DNA from: Novosphingobium sp. EMRT-2 | Lineage (GTDB): Bacteria; Pseudomonadota; Alphaproteobacteria; Sphingomonadales; Sphingomonadaceae | Direction: 5' to 3' | Assembly: GCF_005145025.1 (NCBI RefSeq) | Contig: NZ_CP039699.1 | Location: 62,001 to 126,000, forward strand | Length of the DNA: 64,000 bases | Part shown: positions 8,271 to 16,755 of the stretch, in pieces | How the letters are laid out: every line of letters begins with the position of its first letter | How positions within the stretch are numbered: position 1 is the first letter of the stretch | The notes under the pieces: generated by a model | The model's database searches: none | The model's input: the letters and a program-made list of their open reading frames with translations, nothing else | What the model was told of the DNA's origin: nothing | Translations under genes and position numbers: made by a program

Positions 8271-9218
8271 CCGACATTCGCCGGCCTGCTCCCGCTGGTC
8301 GATCCCGCCGATCGCCCGACCGCGGACTTGCGCCCACCCCGCGCCATGGTCGCCGCTCTGCTCCGCGCACTCGGCCACAGCAGCTGGGCACCGCTGGCCT
8401 CGCTGGCCGTTGAAATGGGGCCGGCCCTTATGGCCTGGGCCGATGAGCAGGGAGAGGAGGATCACGGTTCACCCGGTCTCCTGTTGGAGGACGCCCGGGA
8501 TCTTCTGGCAGCCTTGCCTGCACCAGCGAGCGCCCTCCCCTTCGACCTCTTGAGCGCTGTCCACCGCGCTGTCGCGTCAAGCCCGCTGTTCGCGCCCGGG
8601 GAGTTTGTGCCGACGCCGCTGCGCATCGGCGACTGGCGCGTGACCGTCGAACGGCCACCCTCCCCTTCCCCGCGCTGGGCGGTCGAAGTCCTGCTCGGCG
8701 AGCCCTTCCGCCGGGCTGGCTATTTGCCGCACGCGCTCCCGCTGACCGGGCTGCTGCGCCTCGACGCCCTGGACGGTGACAGCGAGGAATCGCGCGCAGG
8801 TCGGGCTGAAGCGCTCCTGCGCCTCGCCGAGGGGCTGGGAAAGGACGTTGGCGAGGCGCGGGCGCTGGCGGAGGACGCGATGCGGCTCGGCACCGACCGG
8901 CGCAGCACCTCGCGGGTGCCAGCGCTGTATGCGCTTCTGGCCGGGTTCGGGGCGATGCGCTCGGCGCAGGTGGAACGGCTGCTCGGCGTCTCCCGCCTCG
9001 GCCTGCGCAAGATGCTGTCCACGCTGGAGGAGGACGGGTGTGTCTCACGCACCACGATCGGTGGGGTTCACCTTTACAGTGCCGCGAGGCCGAGGTCCGG
9101 AATCGAGGCCCCTCCCCTGCCCGCCTCCCCGTTCACGCCCGACGCGCTGGTGGAATTTGATGCGGCCATGGATGAGGTGGATGCCTTACTCTCACGACTG
9201 AGGCCGAACGATCCATGA
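8238..9218 (+). CDS. Hypothetical protein with C-terminal helix-turn-helix domain
   Basis: The product is up to 326 residues from GTG 8238. No good ribosome site is seen, and the inverted boxes overlap this start, so initiation at ATG 8346 (290 residues) is a real alternative. The C-terminal third (RRSTSRVPALYALLAGFG, then VERLLGVSRLGLRKMLSTLEEDG) reads as a helix-turn-helix like that found at the end of rhizobial DUF1612/HTH proteins. The middle is Ala/Leu-rich without enzyme motifs. It is divergent from tniA and has the same broad design as the protein at 3730-4698: a helical body with a C-terminal DNA-binding-like domain. Function unknown; a regulator of the transposition operon is a reasonable guess. 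Confidence 0.62.
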   Translation: MHKFGCQKLWQPTFAGLLPLVDPADRPTADLRPPRAMVAALLRALGHSSWAPLASLAVEMGPALMAWADEQGEEDHGSPGLLLEDARDLLAALPAPASALPFDLLSAVHRAVASSPLFAPGEFVPTPLRIGDWRVTVERPPSPSPRWAVEVLLGEPFRRAGYLPHALPLTGLLRLDALDGDSEESRAGRAEALLRLAEGLGKDVGEARALAEDAMRLGTDRRSTSRVPALYALLAGFGAMRSAQVERLLGVSRLGLRKMLSTLEEDGCVSRTTIGGVHLYSAARPRSGIEAPPLPASPFTPDALVEFDAAMDEVDALLSRLRPNDP

Positions 9219-9520
9219 GAACTGCCCCAATTGGCGTTAGCGTACCATGTCCAGCGTATCCCAGTCATTGAGCGTCTGCCTGATGTATCGCCTCAGGTTG
9301 CCACGAAAATTGCGTTGCGAAACGGGGATCCAAAGCAAGTCTACTTTGGTGGAGGTGCGGGTCGAGGTTGAATGGACAGCGCCCTCCCTTTCTCTCTCAT
9401 AAAATAGACATTTTCAGAATCCGCCGCAGGCGCATGCGTTAGAGGGGTTAAGCCTTATAGTTAGAATGTTACTGGGTTTGAGGCTCGCAGAAACTGCCGG
9501 AATTTGGGCGATTCGCTGCC
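9219..9520. other. Gene-free AT-richer stretch left of the iterons
   Basis: About 300 bases between the HTH gene and the first DnaA-like box. It is visibly richer in A and T than the flanking genes (for example around 9396-9420 and 9448-9470). No frame here has coding character. It may include the unwinding region of the origin. Confidence 0.5.
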
Positions 9521-9635
9521 TGTGGATAGAATCCAATAACACGACGATTAAAGCCTGATAACACGATGGCGAGATTCTAATAACACGACGCTGGGGATCT
9601 GATAACACGACGGGTAGATCGGGAGGTGTGGATAA
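9521..9635. other. oriV: Replication origin (oriV): four 22-bp-spaced iterons flanked by DnaA boxes
   Basis: Four direct repeats with consensus CTRATAACACGAYG start at 9533, 9555, 9577 and 9599, exactly 22 bp apart (two helical turns). TGTGGATAG (9521-9529, one mismatch to a DnaA box) precedes them and TGTGGATAA (9627-9635, a perfect DnaA box in reverse) follows. This is the classic layout of an iteron origin bound by a plasmid Rep protein and DnaA. The repA gene ends about 600 bases to the right, so the origin lies downstream of its initiator gene. Confidence 0.88.
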
Positions 9636-9753
9636 GTCTCTGCCGGTGAGTGTGAGAACTACCCCATAGCGCAGAGGTTAGTGTTCCGATTCGCTTTTGG
9701 CCTGCAGACCCCAAACCTATAACTACCTCCGCCGGGCCGGTTGTCGGTTCGAG

Positions 9754-10079
9754 CGTGTTATCGGGAATGTGACGTACCCGGTCCATCGTGTTATCGGGAA
9801 TGGATATTCTCCTTCGCCACTCTGCTGTCAATTTTGCAGGCTGATCTATAGAATATCGAGGGGCCTTCTGTCCTTGCTCTGGTTTGAAGTTGTTTGCTTG
9901 GCGAGTGTGGAAATTGGCCAGGTTGGGGTAGTTTTCCGGATTGATTGCCTGGCTATCGGACGTGTTTTTAGAATCGTGGAGCCGACGTTCTGAAGCGTTC
10001 AGGTCGTCAGATTGTGGGGGATTCCCGTAGGCGTTGGCCTTCGTGCTGGTCCGTCTGAGCGATTCCCGAAAACACGATG
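9754..10079. repeat. Second repeat family related to the iterons
   Basis: CGTGTTATCGGGAATG occurs at 9754-9769 and again at 9787-9802, 33 bp apart, both inverted relative to the iterons. ATTCCCGAAAACACGATG at 10062-10079 is the same element in the other orientation with one change. All contain the iteron core ATAACACG (AAAACACG in the last) but carry a different left half. They are probably lower-affinity RepA sites, used in copy control or handcuffing. No credible gene lies in 9636-10236. Confidence 0.72.
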
Positions 10080-10236
10080 CGGTGCACGCCGATGGCGGTA
10101 CAGTGCAGACGATGCCAATCGACATCTGGCACCGGGACCGCATGGTAGTTTGTGTTGTAGTCCCTGCCCTGCTCGTAGCTGATACCGACAGAGACCTGAT
10201 GCTTTGACCTATCTCGAGCGGTGGGTGGAAGAGGTG

Positions 10237-11577
10237 TCAGAACCCAGGCAGTGTGTGCTTGTTACGCTCGTGGTGTTTCTTCATGAAGCCGTAGAACCGC
10301 TTGGAATAGTTCCGCGGCATCTCGTTAGGATTGCTGTTCAGGAACGCGTCGAACTGCTTGATTAGGACGTCCAGATCCCAGCCAGGGCATTCGGTTTTGA
10401 TCGCGATATAGGTCTCGGGGTCGAGCACCTCATGCGCCCGTCCACCGCGCCGGCGTGGCGTGGTAGCGGCTTTTGCCGCGTAGGCTGGGTCATGCGGGTC
10501 TTGGCTCGGGTTCGGATCGGCGACTTTGAGGTTCGAGATGGCGCGTTGCACCAAGGCATGCGTGAGGCTCGGGTCAACGAGGTCGTCTGCCGCTTGGATG
10601 GCTGACGGCTGAAGCGGTTTGTCCGCGTCGGGATGCTTTGGATTGGTCGTGCGACGGGCAGGGGAGGGGGTATCTCCACGCTTCACCGATGACACTTCGC
10701 GATGCCCATCCATGTACCGGCGCATCACCATCTTGAGTTTCGGGCGTGGCGTCTCTGCGCCGATCACTTCCAGGTTGATCTCAGGCAGGCTGTTCGCGCG
10801 CGCCAACTCGAGGATTTTGTTCTTGAACGAAGGAAGGGAGCTCTCGCTTCCGCTCTTCTGGTGCAGCGTCTCGAAGCCGATGGTGAAGCCTTCGGCACCA
10901 TTGCCGCCCGCATGTTTGCGGCTCGCGCGATAAAGCCATTTGCCGAGACCGCTCGTGATCTCGAAATAGAGCGGCGAGATCGCAAGGACATTGCGCTTGT
11001 CCATCACACCGTCGAAGAACCACTTCGACAACGTAATCTCCATGCCGAGTGAACGCTGCGTGCGCTCGTCTACTAGATGAGTGTAACTGTCGATCCATGA
11101 GAACGTGGTCTCACGGGTTTTGGAGTTGGCCCGGATGTTCGTTTTTATCGTTGTGGCCTGAAGTCGATCTAGCGCTCCAATAAGGCGCTCGTAAGCGCGC
11201 CCGCTAACACCCCAGCAAATCCGTTTCAGCAGATCCCCGGGCTGAAGACGAATTGTCGGCGACAGGTCATTCTCACCCCGTTCACGCAGCTCGTTCAGAT
11301 GAGATGCGAGATAGATCATGATATCAGCATCCCAGATCGTCGCCATGCCGTATTCCGGGTTTGCCGACACATGGACGGTGACCTGCTTGTCTGGACTCAC
11401 GTACTCAATGGGTTTGATCCGCTTCTTCTTCGATAGGCTGAAGAAGGGGCGTTGCATCGTCTCCTGATAATCGCGCAGCGAAACATCGCTGAAGTCAGGC
11501 AGCGTGAAGAACATTTCGAATTGGACGCGCCGACCACCCGGTACTGCGGCCTGGGTCTTCGCCTTCCGGTCGCTCAT
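10237..11577 (-). CDS. repA: Plasmid replication initiator protein A (RPA family)
   Basis: The 446-residue product matches the RPA replication initiator family of alphaproteobacterial plasmids. EMFFTLPDFSDVSLRDYQETM near the N-terminus, then FFSLSKKKRIKPIEY and a winged-helix region with WDADIMIYLASHLNE, are the recognisable parts; a basic, Pro-rich linker (about 300-340) joins a C-terminal domain. It should bind the iterons at 9533-9613 and open the origin. Start taken at ATG 11577; GTG 11589 is in frame. A 22-bp perfect palindrome at 11580-11601 touches the start, so binding there would affect repA expression. It lies downstream of parA and parB on the same strand. Confidence 0.92.
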   Translation of the reverse strand: MSDRKAKTQAAVPGGRRVQFEMFFTLPDFSDVSLRDYQETMQRPFFSLSKKKRIKPIEYVSPDKQVTVHVSANPEYGMATIWDADIMIYLASHLNELRERGENDLSPTIRLQPGDLLKRICWGVSGRAYERLIGALDRLQATTIKTNIRANSKTRETTFSWIDSYTHLVDERTQRSLGMEITLSKWFFDGVMDKRNVLAISPLYFEITSGLGKWLYRASRKHAGGNGAEGFTIGFETLHQKSGSESSLPSFKNKILELARANSLPEINLEVIGAETPRPKLKMVMRRYMDGHREVSSVKRGDTPSPARRTTNPKHPDADKPLQPSAIQAADDLVDPSLTHALVQRAISNLKVADPNPSQDPHDPAYAAKAATTPRRRGGRAHEVLDPETYIAIKTECPGWDLDVLIKQFDAFLNSNPNEMPRNYSKRFYGFMKKHHERNKHTLPGF

Positions 11578-11579
11578 GG

Positions 11580-11601
11580 CTTGTCCCACGCGTGGGACAA
11601 G
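11580..11601. promoter_or_regulatory. 22-bp perfect palindrome at repA start (candidate parS or operator)
   Basis: CTTGTCCCAC and its complement GTGGGACAAG meet at a central GC to give a perfect 22-bp palindrome containing CCCACGCGTGGG. It lies two bases upstream of the repA ATG and within the parB-repA gap. Its form resembles ParB-type parS sites (palindromes with a CACGTG-like centre) but the sequence differs from the chromosomal parS. Autoregulation of repA is the other main option. Confidence 0.62.
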
Positions 11602-11686
11602 GAGGGTAAAGCTTTGAAAATAGGGAGAAAAACCCCATTTCTTAGAGTGGGAAATCTCGTGCTATTCCTGACGGCAACAAGTCCCA

Positions 11687-12706
11687 TCAGCGACCGGCTC
11701 TTTTCAAGATCTTGGCCCTCTCTATGAGTGGGCGAATAGCCTCAAGGATATCATCCGCGGACAGATCAGTCGGGTTGATGGTGATGGTCAGGCCTCGCGC
11801 TCGGTCACGGTCGACCTGACCAATCGTGGAGCCTTTGGCTTCGATGGTAGCCTTCTGGTGGCGAGTTCCCCGGCTTGTCGTAGTCGACTTGATCAGTCGC
11901 GCAACGACCTCGGCGCCGCCAATAGGCTCCTCATCCCCCGATTGCCGAAAGCTCTGTTCCGCAGCGATGTCTTTGGCCGCTGCCTCCATCTTCTCCCGCA
12001 TTGCCGGAGTGCGAATGAGTGGAAGAAGCTTATCGCCATGGCGCACTTGGAGGTCCATTGGCGAATTGAACGCGCTGACAATCGATTGCGGGATTTCCGT
12101 GAGGCCGATGTATCTCGACAACATGGATCTCGACAGCTTCACCCGATCGGCCAAACGGGCCTGCACGCCATCATAATAGGCGTCGACCGCAGCTTTGTAA
12201 TTCGCCCCACGTTCAAGATCGGAAATGTCTTCACGCTCCCGGTTCTCGATGTCCGCAAGCCTGAAGGCCGCCTCGTCGTCGAGATCCTCGATGATCGCGA
12301 CAAGCTCGATATCAGGGTAGTGGTTCGCGTTGAGCCAGGAGATGGCCCAATGGCGACGCGTCCCGATTACAAGCTCATATTCGAGCGCAGCATTCTTCAC
12401 GCGCCGAACGACGACCGGTATCCGGTTGCCATTCTCGGCCTGGATCGAATCGATTAGGCTTCGGACGCGATCTTCAGTCAGCAGGGCATAGTCCCGGGCA
12501 TTTCCCGGCCAGATTGAACATTCTGATGGCTTCAGCCGGATGGTGGGGCGTTTCACCATCCGGGCAGCTTCGGTGAACCCCTCCAACCGCCGCGCGGTGA
12601 AATTGCGGGCTGCTCCACTGTGGCCGGCATCCGTCTGCTCGACTGTAGGCTCGGTTGTGGGCGCTGGCGCTGCCAGAGCTTCGCTGATCGCTGAACGCCG
12701 GCTCAT
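11687..12706 (-). CDS. parB: ParB-family partition protein
   Basis: A 339-residue ParB. The N-terminal nuclease-like domain has RPTIRLKPSECSIWPGNARDY and YELVIGTRRHWAISWLN (the GxRRxxA arginine box). A helix-turn-helix region follows (ARLADRVKLSRSMLSRYIGL). It should bind the centromere-like parS site, load as a CTP-dependent clamp as known for the family, and stimulate ParA. The ATG at 12706 overlaps the parA stop (ATGA), so the pair is translationally coupled; longer in-frame starts would overlap parA further. The 22-bp palindrome beyond its 3' end is a candidate binding site. Confidence 0.93.
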   Translation of the reverse strand: MSRRSAISEALAAPAPTTEPTVEQTDAGHSGAARNFTARRLEGFTEAARMVKRPTIRLKPSECSIWPGNARDYALLTEDRVRSLIDSIQAENGNRIPVVVRRVKNAALEYELVIGTRRHWAISWLNANHYPDIELVAIIEDLDDEAAFRLADIENREREDISDLERGANYKAAVDAYYDGVQARLADRVKLSRSMLSRYIGLTEIPQSIVSAFNSPMDLQVRHGDKLLPLIRTPAMREKMEAAAKDIAAEQSFRQSGDEEPIGGAEVVARLIKSTTTSRGTRHQKATIEAKGSTIGQVDRDRARGLTITINPTDLSADDILEAIRPLIERAKILKRAGR

Positions 12707-13902
12707 GCTGCTGCGCTCGTGACAGTGTCGCTCGCACGTCCGGAGATACTCTGCGACGGCCACTGCTCGCGAATCTGCTGGAGAACTTCTCCGAACACGG
12801 AGTCGAGATTATCACGGCACCGTTGATAGGTGGCGTGCGCAGCCGATGGCTTGCTCTCGTAAATCGACCTGAAAGCCTGGGTCGCGTTCTTGATCTCTTC
12901 CGATGCCAGAATAGGCTGGCTCAGTAGGAAGTTCGCATAAGTTGCCTGCATCATCTTCCACATGTCGGCTTCACCAGGCTTGCTTGGCGTGTAGGCAGAA
13001 CAAACTACACGAATAAAGCCATAATCCACGGGCGTACCATTCTCTTCAAGGATCTCGATATTGTCAGCGATTGTATCCATGAAGTGAATGGTCGATAAAT
13101 AATCGAGCTGCCGAGCTGGGACGGGGACAAGAAGCCCTGTCGCAGCGGCCATCACGTTCAGCCCCAGAAAGCCCATCGCTGGCGGTGGATCCAGCACGAT
13201 GACATCGAAATCTTTGATGATATCCTGAATGCCGATGCGAAGTCTCTGCAAACCCTCGCGGACTGCCTGACCGCCCTCGCGCAACGTCGCTGTCAGATCC
13301 CATTCCGCGTCCTGAAGCCCAAGACTTGAAGGCACGATTTTGATCGTCGGCCAAGCCGTGTCGTGAATGGCTTGACGGAAATCGTCAAAGGTGCTGCGCG
13401 GCGAGAGGAAATTGCCGAGCGTCTTGTCTTCATCGAAAAGGGTTTCGGGCTGAATATCGAACATCGTCGTGGTCGAAGCCTGCGGGTCGCAGTCGATGAC
13501 CAACACGCTATATCCATGAAGAGCCAAATAATCTGCGAAGTGCTTGGTTATCGTGCTCTTACCCACACCACCTTTGAAATTTTGCACGGCCACCACGACA
13601 GCATCTTCATCAGTGGCTTTGCCTGGATGAATGTGGAGAGCCTCGCGGATCTTAGTCAGATCCTCAAGCGTGTAATAGCGCCGGCCATTACCCAATTGCT
13701 TTGGCGGCGAGAGCCGACCTTCCTTCTCAGCCTTCGCCAAGGCTTCGGGGGTACGCCCGACCAGCTCCGCTGCTGCCGTAGGGCCGAATGTGAGGTCGAG
13801 AACCTTGCGGTCTTCCGGTTTGAACACGACCGATTTTACGCGGTCGCGCATCATCTCACACGAACGGGTCATCGTCCGAAGCGTGTTCACGGTATATGAC
13901 AT
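12703..13902 (-). CDS. parA: ParA-family partition ATPase with N-terminal HTH (type Ia)
   Basis: The 399-residue product has a deviant Walker A motif, NFKGGVGKST (about residues 110-119), the switch region DCDPQASTT, and Walker B IVLDPPP. The first ~100 residues carry a MerR-like DNA-binding segment (GRTPEALAKAEKEGRL, NGRRYYTLEDL), the mark of type Ia ParA proteins that also repress their own promoter. It positions plasmid copies on the nucleoid through ATP-dependent DNA binding. GGGAGG lies nine bases before the ATG at 13902. It is the first gene of parA-parB-repA. Confidence 0.94.
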   Translation of the reverse strand: MSYTVNTLRTMTRSCEMMRDRVKSVVFKPEDRKVLDLTFGPTAAAELVGRTPEALAKAEKEGRLSPPKQLGNGRRYYTLEDLTKIREALHIHPGKATDEDAVVVAVQNFKGGVGKSTITKHFADYLALHGYSVLVIDCDPQASTTTMFDIQPETLFDEDKTLGNFLSPRSTFDDFRQAIHDTAWPTIKIVPSSLGLQDAEWDLTATLREGGQAVREGLQRLRIGIQDIIKDFDVIVLDPPPAMGFLGLNVMAAATGLLVPVPARQLDYLSTIHFMDTIADNIEILEENGTPVDYGFIRVVCSAYTPSKPGEADMWKMMQATYANFLLSQPILASEEIKNATQAFRSIYESKPSAAHATYQRCRDNLDSVFGEVLQQIREQWPSQSISGRASDTVTSAAA

Positions 13903-14217
13903 CTTCGGGTGCCTCCCTTCGAATCAAGACAATTTGATCCAGTTTGTGTTTCATGAGCAAAAATAAGCGCAAAAGTCAAACCAGCGCTTGGAGTGACGCA
14001 TGATCCCCTAATCGGGACGAGTGGAGCTCGTCGATCGGGAACCGGCTATCCATTCAGATTGTACGACCCAATGACTGATGGAGCGCTTTTGGAGGTACTC
14101 TTGGGGCGAACCACTCAGGAGGCGAGGCCGGGAGGGACGCAGCGAACGTGAGGGGCAACGTTGCCGTTGTTCATTACTCATGATATCTGTACCTAGATAG
14201 CTACCTAGGAGTCGACG
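13903..14217. promoter_or_regulatory. Divergent control region between parA and the Phd/PIN pair
   Basis: About 315 bases without a gene. The part next to parA is AT-rich and likely holds its promoter. GGCAACGTTGCC at 14154-14165 is a perfect 12-bp palindrome. TACCTAG occurs twice around 14190-14207, forming a near-palindrome centred on AGCT right before the antitoxin gene, as expected for a toxin-antitoxin operator. Assignments are inference from position. Confidence 0.45.
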
Positions 14218-14457
14218 GTGACCGCAATCTTTAGCTCGCAGGAATTCAACCAAAATCCGGGTCGCATCAAAAAGGCAGCTGAAGATGGGCCGGTCATTGT
14301 CACCGAACGCGGCCAGCGCAAGCTTGTTATACTGAACTGGGCGGAATACGAGGCGCTGTCAGCCAGCGCGCCGAATATCGTCGATTTGTTCTACGATCCC
14401 GAAACCGCAGACATAGACTTCGAAGCCGTTCGCTTTAGTGGCTTCAGCAAGGCTTAA
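14218..14457 (+). CDS. Phd/YefM-family antitoxin
   Basis: A 79-residue protein starting at GTG 14218 with GGAG eight bases upstream. The fold signature is in IFSSQEFNQNPGRIKKAA and GPVIVTERGQRKLVILNWAEYEAL, typical of Phd/YefM antitoxins: an N-terminal DNA-binding half and a flexible, acidic C-terminal tail that neutralises the toxin. The PIN-domain toxin gene follows after 15 bases. The pair would stabilise the plasmid by killing or stalling cells that lose it. The tandem TACCTAG motifs upstream are a likely operator for antitoxin-toxin repression. Confidence 0.88.
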   Translation: MTAIFSSQEFNQNPGRIKKAAEDGPVIVTERGQRKLVILNWAEYEALSASAPNIVDLFYDPETADIDFEAVRFSGFSKA

Positions 14458-14472
14458 GTGTGGGATGAATAA

Positions 14473-14901
14473 ATGTATCTGCTTGATACCAATGTGATTA
14501 CCGAACTCCGCCGCGCTGGTAACGGAAAAGCTGATCCTAACGTAACATCTTGGCTACAAAAGCAAAACGCCGTCGAACTCCACATCTCCGTCATTAACCT
14601 CTTTGAGATGGAAATGGGTGTCTGTCGCCTTGAAAGGAAAGATCCTGTCCAAGCGGGTGCGTTGCGCCGCAGCCTCTCGAAGGTATTCTTACGAGCCTTT
14701 GGTAACCGCATCCTCGATATTACGCCGGATATCGCAACCAAAGCTGCGTCGCTACATGTTCCGGATCCGCGGGCCGAACGCGATACGTGGATAGCAGCGA
14801 CGGCAATTATTCACGAGTTGACAGTGGTCACACGCAATGTCGCCGATTTTTCCCATGCCCCGGTCCAGATTCTCAACCCTTGGGATCAAGGGAAGGGGTG
14901 A
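14473..14901 (+). CDS. PIN-domain (VapC-type) ribonuclease toxin
   Basis: The 142-residue product is a PIN nuclease. Acidic metal-binding residues are in YLLDTNVITELRR (D5), LFEMEMGV (Glu), ERDTWIAATAI (Asp) and TRNVADF (Asp), the usual four positions. PIN toxins cleave RNA, often initiator tRNA or rRNA. It is the second gene of the pair with the Phd-type antitoxin, so this is a mixed Phd antitoxin with a VapC toxin, a common combination. It ends about 145 bases before the IS5-family element. Confidence 0.9.
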   Translation: MYLLDTNVITELRRAGNGKADPNVTSWLQKQNAVELHISVINLFEMEMGVCRLERKDPVQAGALRRSLSKVFLRAFGNRILDITPDIATKAASLHVPDPRAERDTWIAATAIIHELTVVTRNVADFSHAPVQILNPWDQGKG

Positions 14902-15047
14902 TTGTTCGTTAGGGAGGCGAGCCGGAACCCAGCGCCGCTTAGAGGGGAACCCAGCTCCGGCTGCTTGACGACTTCCAACTTTGGTTCTCCCGCAATCAAA
15001 GCTCGCCGCCGCATGCCAGGCCCTGCACGTATGAAACGAACGCAGTT

Positions 15048-16343
15048 GGAGGGTTCGAAAAACTCTGGCGCTTGTCGGCCTGACCTGATTCACTGCCCTT
15101 GCGGATGAGCGGAGGCGATGATGGCGGGACAGCCCGGTTTCTTTGATCTTTCGAACCGGTACGAGGCCTTGAGCGCAGCGGGTGATCCGTTGGAGCGTCT
15201 GTCCGGGGTGGTCGACTTTGAGGTTTTCCGGGGGCCATTGATCGCCGCTCTGCGCCGCAGTGTTCGTGGCAAAGGCGGGCGGCCGCCGTTTGACCCGGTG
15301 ATGATGTTCAAAATTCTGGTGCTGCAGGCGCTCTATTCGCTTTCGGACGAAGCGACGGAATTCCAGATCAAGGATCGCTTGTCGTTCCAGCGCTTCCTGG
15401 GCCTTGGGCTCGATGGCACGGTGCCGGATGCAACGACGGTGTGGCTGTTCCGCGAGCGCTTGGTGCAAGCCAAGGCAATCGACAAGCTCTTCGCCCGCTT
15501 CGATGCCGCACTGACCGACCGGGGCTATCTCGCCATGGGCGGCCAGATCATCGATGCTACCGTTGTGCCTGCCCCCAAGCAGCGGAACACCGACGAGGAG
15601 AAGGCAGCGATCAAGGACGGCCGGATCCCGGAGGCATGGAAGGCAAAGCCAGCCCGGCTCCGTCAGAAGGATCGCGATGCCCGCTGGAGCGTGAAGTACA
15701 CCAAGGCCAAGGTGAAGGAGGGTGCCGATCCCAAGGCCTTCAAGCCGGTCGATCTCGCCATCCCGATGTTCGGCTACAAGAACCACATCGGCATCGACCG
15801 GGCTCACGGGTTGATCCGGACCTGGGATGCCAGTGCCGCCAATGCCCATGACGGCGCCCGGTTGCCTGACCTGATCAGCACGAACAACACCGGTTCGGGC
15901 GTCTGGGCTGATACCGCCTACCGGTCGAAGAAAAACGAAACCTTTCTCGAGAGGGGCATGTTCAAGAGCCACATCCACCAGCGCAAACCGAACCGCCGTG
16001 CCATGCCCGAGCGTGTCGCCAGAGCCAATGCGAAGCGATCGGCCATCCGCTCGGCAGTCGAACACGTCTTTGCCGGGCAAAAGCACCGCATGGGCCTGAT
16101 CGTGCGCACCATCGGCATTGCCCGCGCCCGCATCAAGATCGGCATGGCCAACCTTGCCTATAACTTCCAGCGCCTCGCATGGCTTGAGGGGCGTACTGCG
16201 CCCGCGTGACCCAAAAACCGGCCCACGCAGCCGGCTCCGCCAAGAAAATAAGCAGATCAGCAACCCAAGCCTGGAGCTCGCCACCCGCTCCTGTGCCATC
16301 ACATCGCAATTACGCCAAAATCAGACGGTTCTTCGAGGTGTCC
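15048..16343 (+). mobile_element. IS5-family insertion sequence, copy 1 (1296 bp)
   Basis: Ends were set by comparison with the second copy at 18834-20129. The element runs from GGAGGGTTCGAAAAAC to its imperfect inverse ending GTGTCC, and AGTT is duplicated on both sides (15044-15047 and 16344-16347). It contains one transposase gene. The insertion cut a small gene on the minus strand (16344-16691), whose last 15 codons can still be read on the other side. Confidence 0.93.
15118..16209 (+). CDS. IS5-family transposase, copy 1
   Basis: A 363-residue DDE transposase. Seen: the N-terminal domain with GRPPFDPVMMFKILVLQALY and LSDEATEFQIKDRLSFQRFL, the first catalytic Asp in GGQIIDATVV, the second in GVWADTAYRS, and the Glu in AIRSAVEHVFAGQKHRMG, as in the IS5 group. 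One open frame without frameshift, so it is probably active. The protein is identical to the copy at 18968-20059. It catalyses cut-and-paste or copy-type movement of its own element. Confidence 0.95.
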   Translation: MMAGQPGFFDLSNRYEALSAAGDPLERLSGVVDFEVFRGPLIAALRRSVRGKGGRPPFDPVMMFKILVLQALYSLSDEATEFQIKDRLSFQRFLGLGLDGTVPDATTVWLFRERLVQAKAIDKLFARFDAALTDRGYLAMGGQIIDATVVPAPKQRNTDEEKAAIKDGRIPEAWKAKPARLRQKDRDARWSVKYTKAKVKEGADPKAFKPVDLAIPMFGYKNHIGIDRAHGLIRTWDASAANAHDGARLPDLISTNNTGSGVWADTAYRSKKNETFLERGMFKSHIHQRKPNRRAMPERVARANAKRSAIRSAVEHVFAGQKHRMGLIVRTIGIARARIKIGMANLAYNFQRLAWLEGRTAPA

Positions 16344-16691
16344 AGTTCGCTTCAATGAGCGACTGGCGATCCACCATTTGGCGCTGGTTTGCGCGGTAAG
16401 GTGTTGCAGGAAATCCCTGCCGACCCCGGCCTTGTGCAATTCTATGAGCCGCTTCGTCCGAATTGTGGTGGCCCAGGCTATCTGCCGGAAACTCCCCGAC
16501 AGATCAGGTAGCTGGCATCCGCCAAGTTCCGCGACCGCGGCTTGGAGTCTCTCCTCCCGGACCCGAGCTTCACATTCCGCGCATCTCTGTCGGGATAGTC
16601 TTGCGGCTTCCTGGTCAAGATCCGCGGCAAAATGGCCAAGCACGTCATGAACCTGTGCATGGCCGCAAGAATGTCTGACGCTTACACCCAT
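16344..16691 (-). pseudogene. Small zinc-ribbon-like plasmid protein, 3' end displaced by the IS
   Basis: The frame starts at ATG 16691: MGVSVRHSCGHAQVHDVLG, then QRCAECEARVREER, with Cys-x-His and Cys-x2-Cys pairs that look like a zinc-binding site, and LSGSFRQIAWATTIRTKRL, typical of small proteins common on alphaproteobacterial plasmids. The IS5-family element enters after SLKRT. Across the element the frame continues at 14996-15043 with AFVSYVQGLACGGEL and a stop, so the original protein had about 131 residues. In its present form it ends with IS-encoded residues. No function is known for the family. Confidence 0.7.
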
Positions 16692-16755
16692 ATGGCATTT
16701 CCCCTGTCGAAGACCCGGGGCATGCTGAAAGGAGCCGGTCGTGTGAAACAAATAC

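Noticed and set aside
9533-9613. Iterons as a CRISPR array
   Set aside because: The repeat period is 22 bp with no room for spacers, and DnaA boxes flank it.
9577-10143. A 188-codon minus-strand frame across the origin
   Set aside because: It translates the iterons and has no coding character.
10237-13902. repABC-type replicon
   Set aside because: The initiator is an RPA-family protein, not RepC, and the iteron origin lies outside the genes; only the parAB-like pair resembles repAB.
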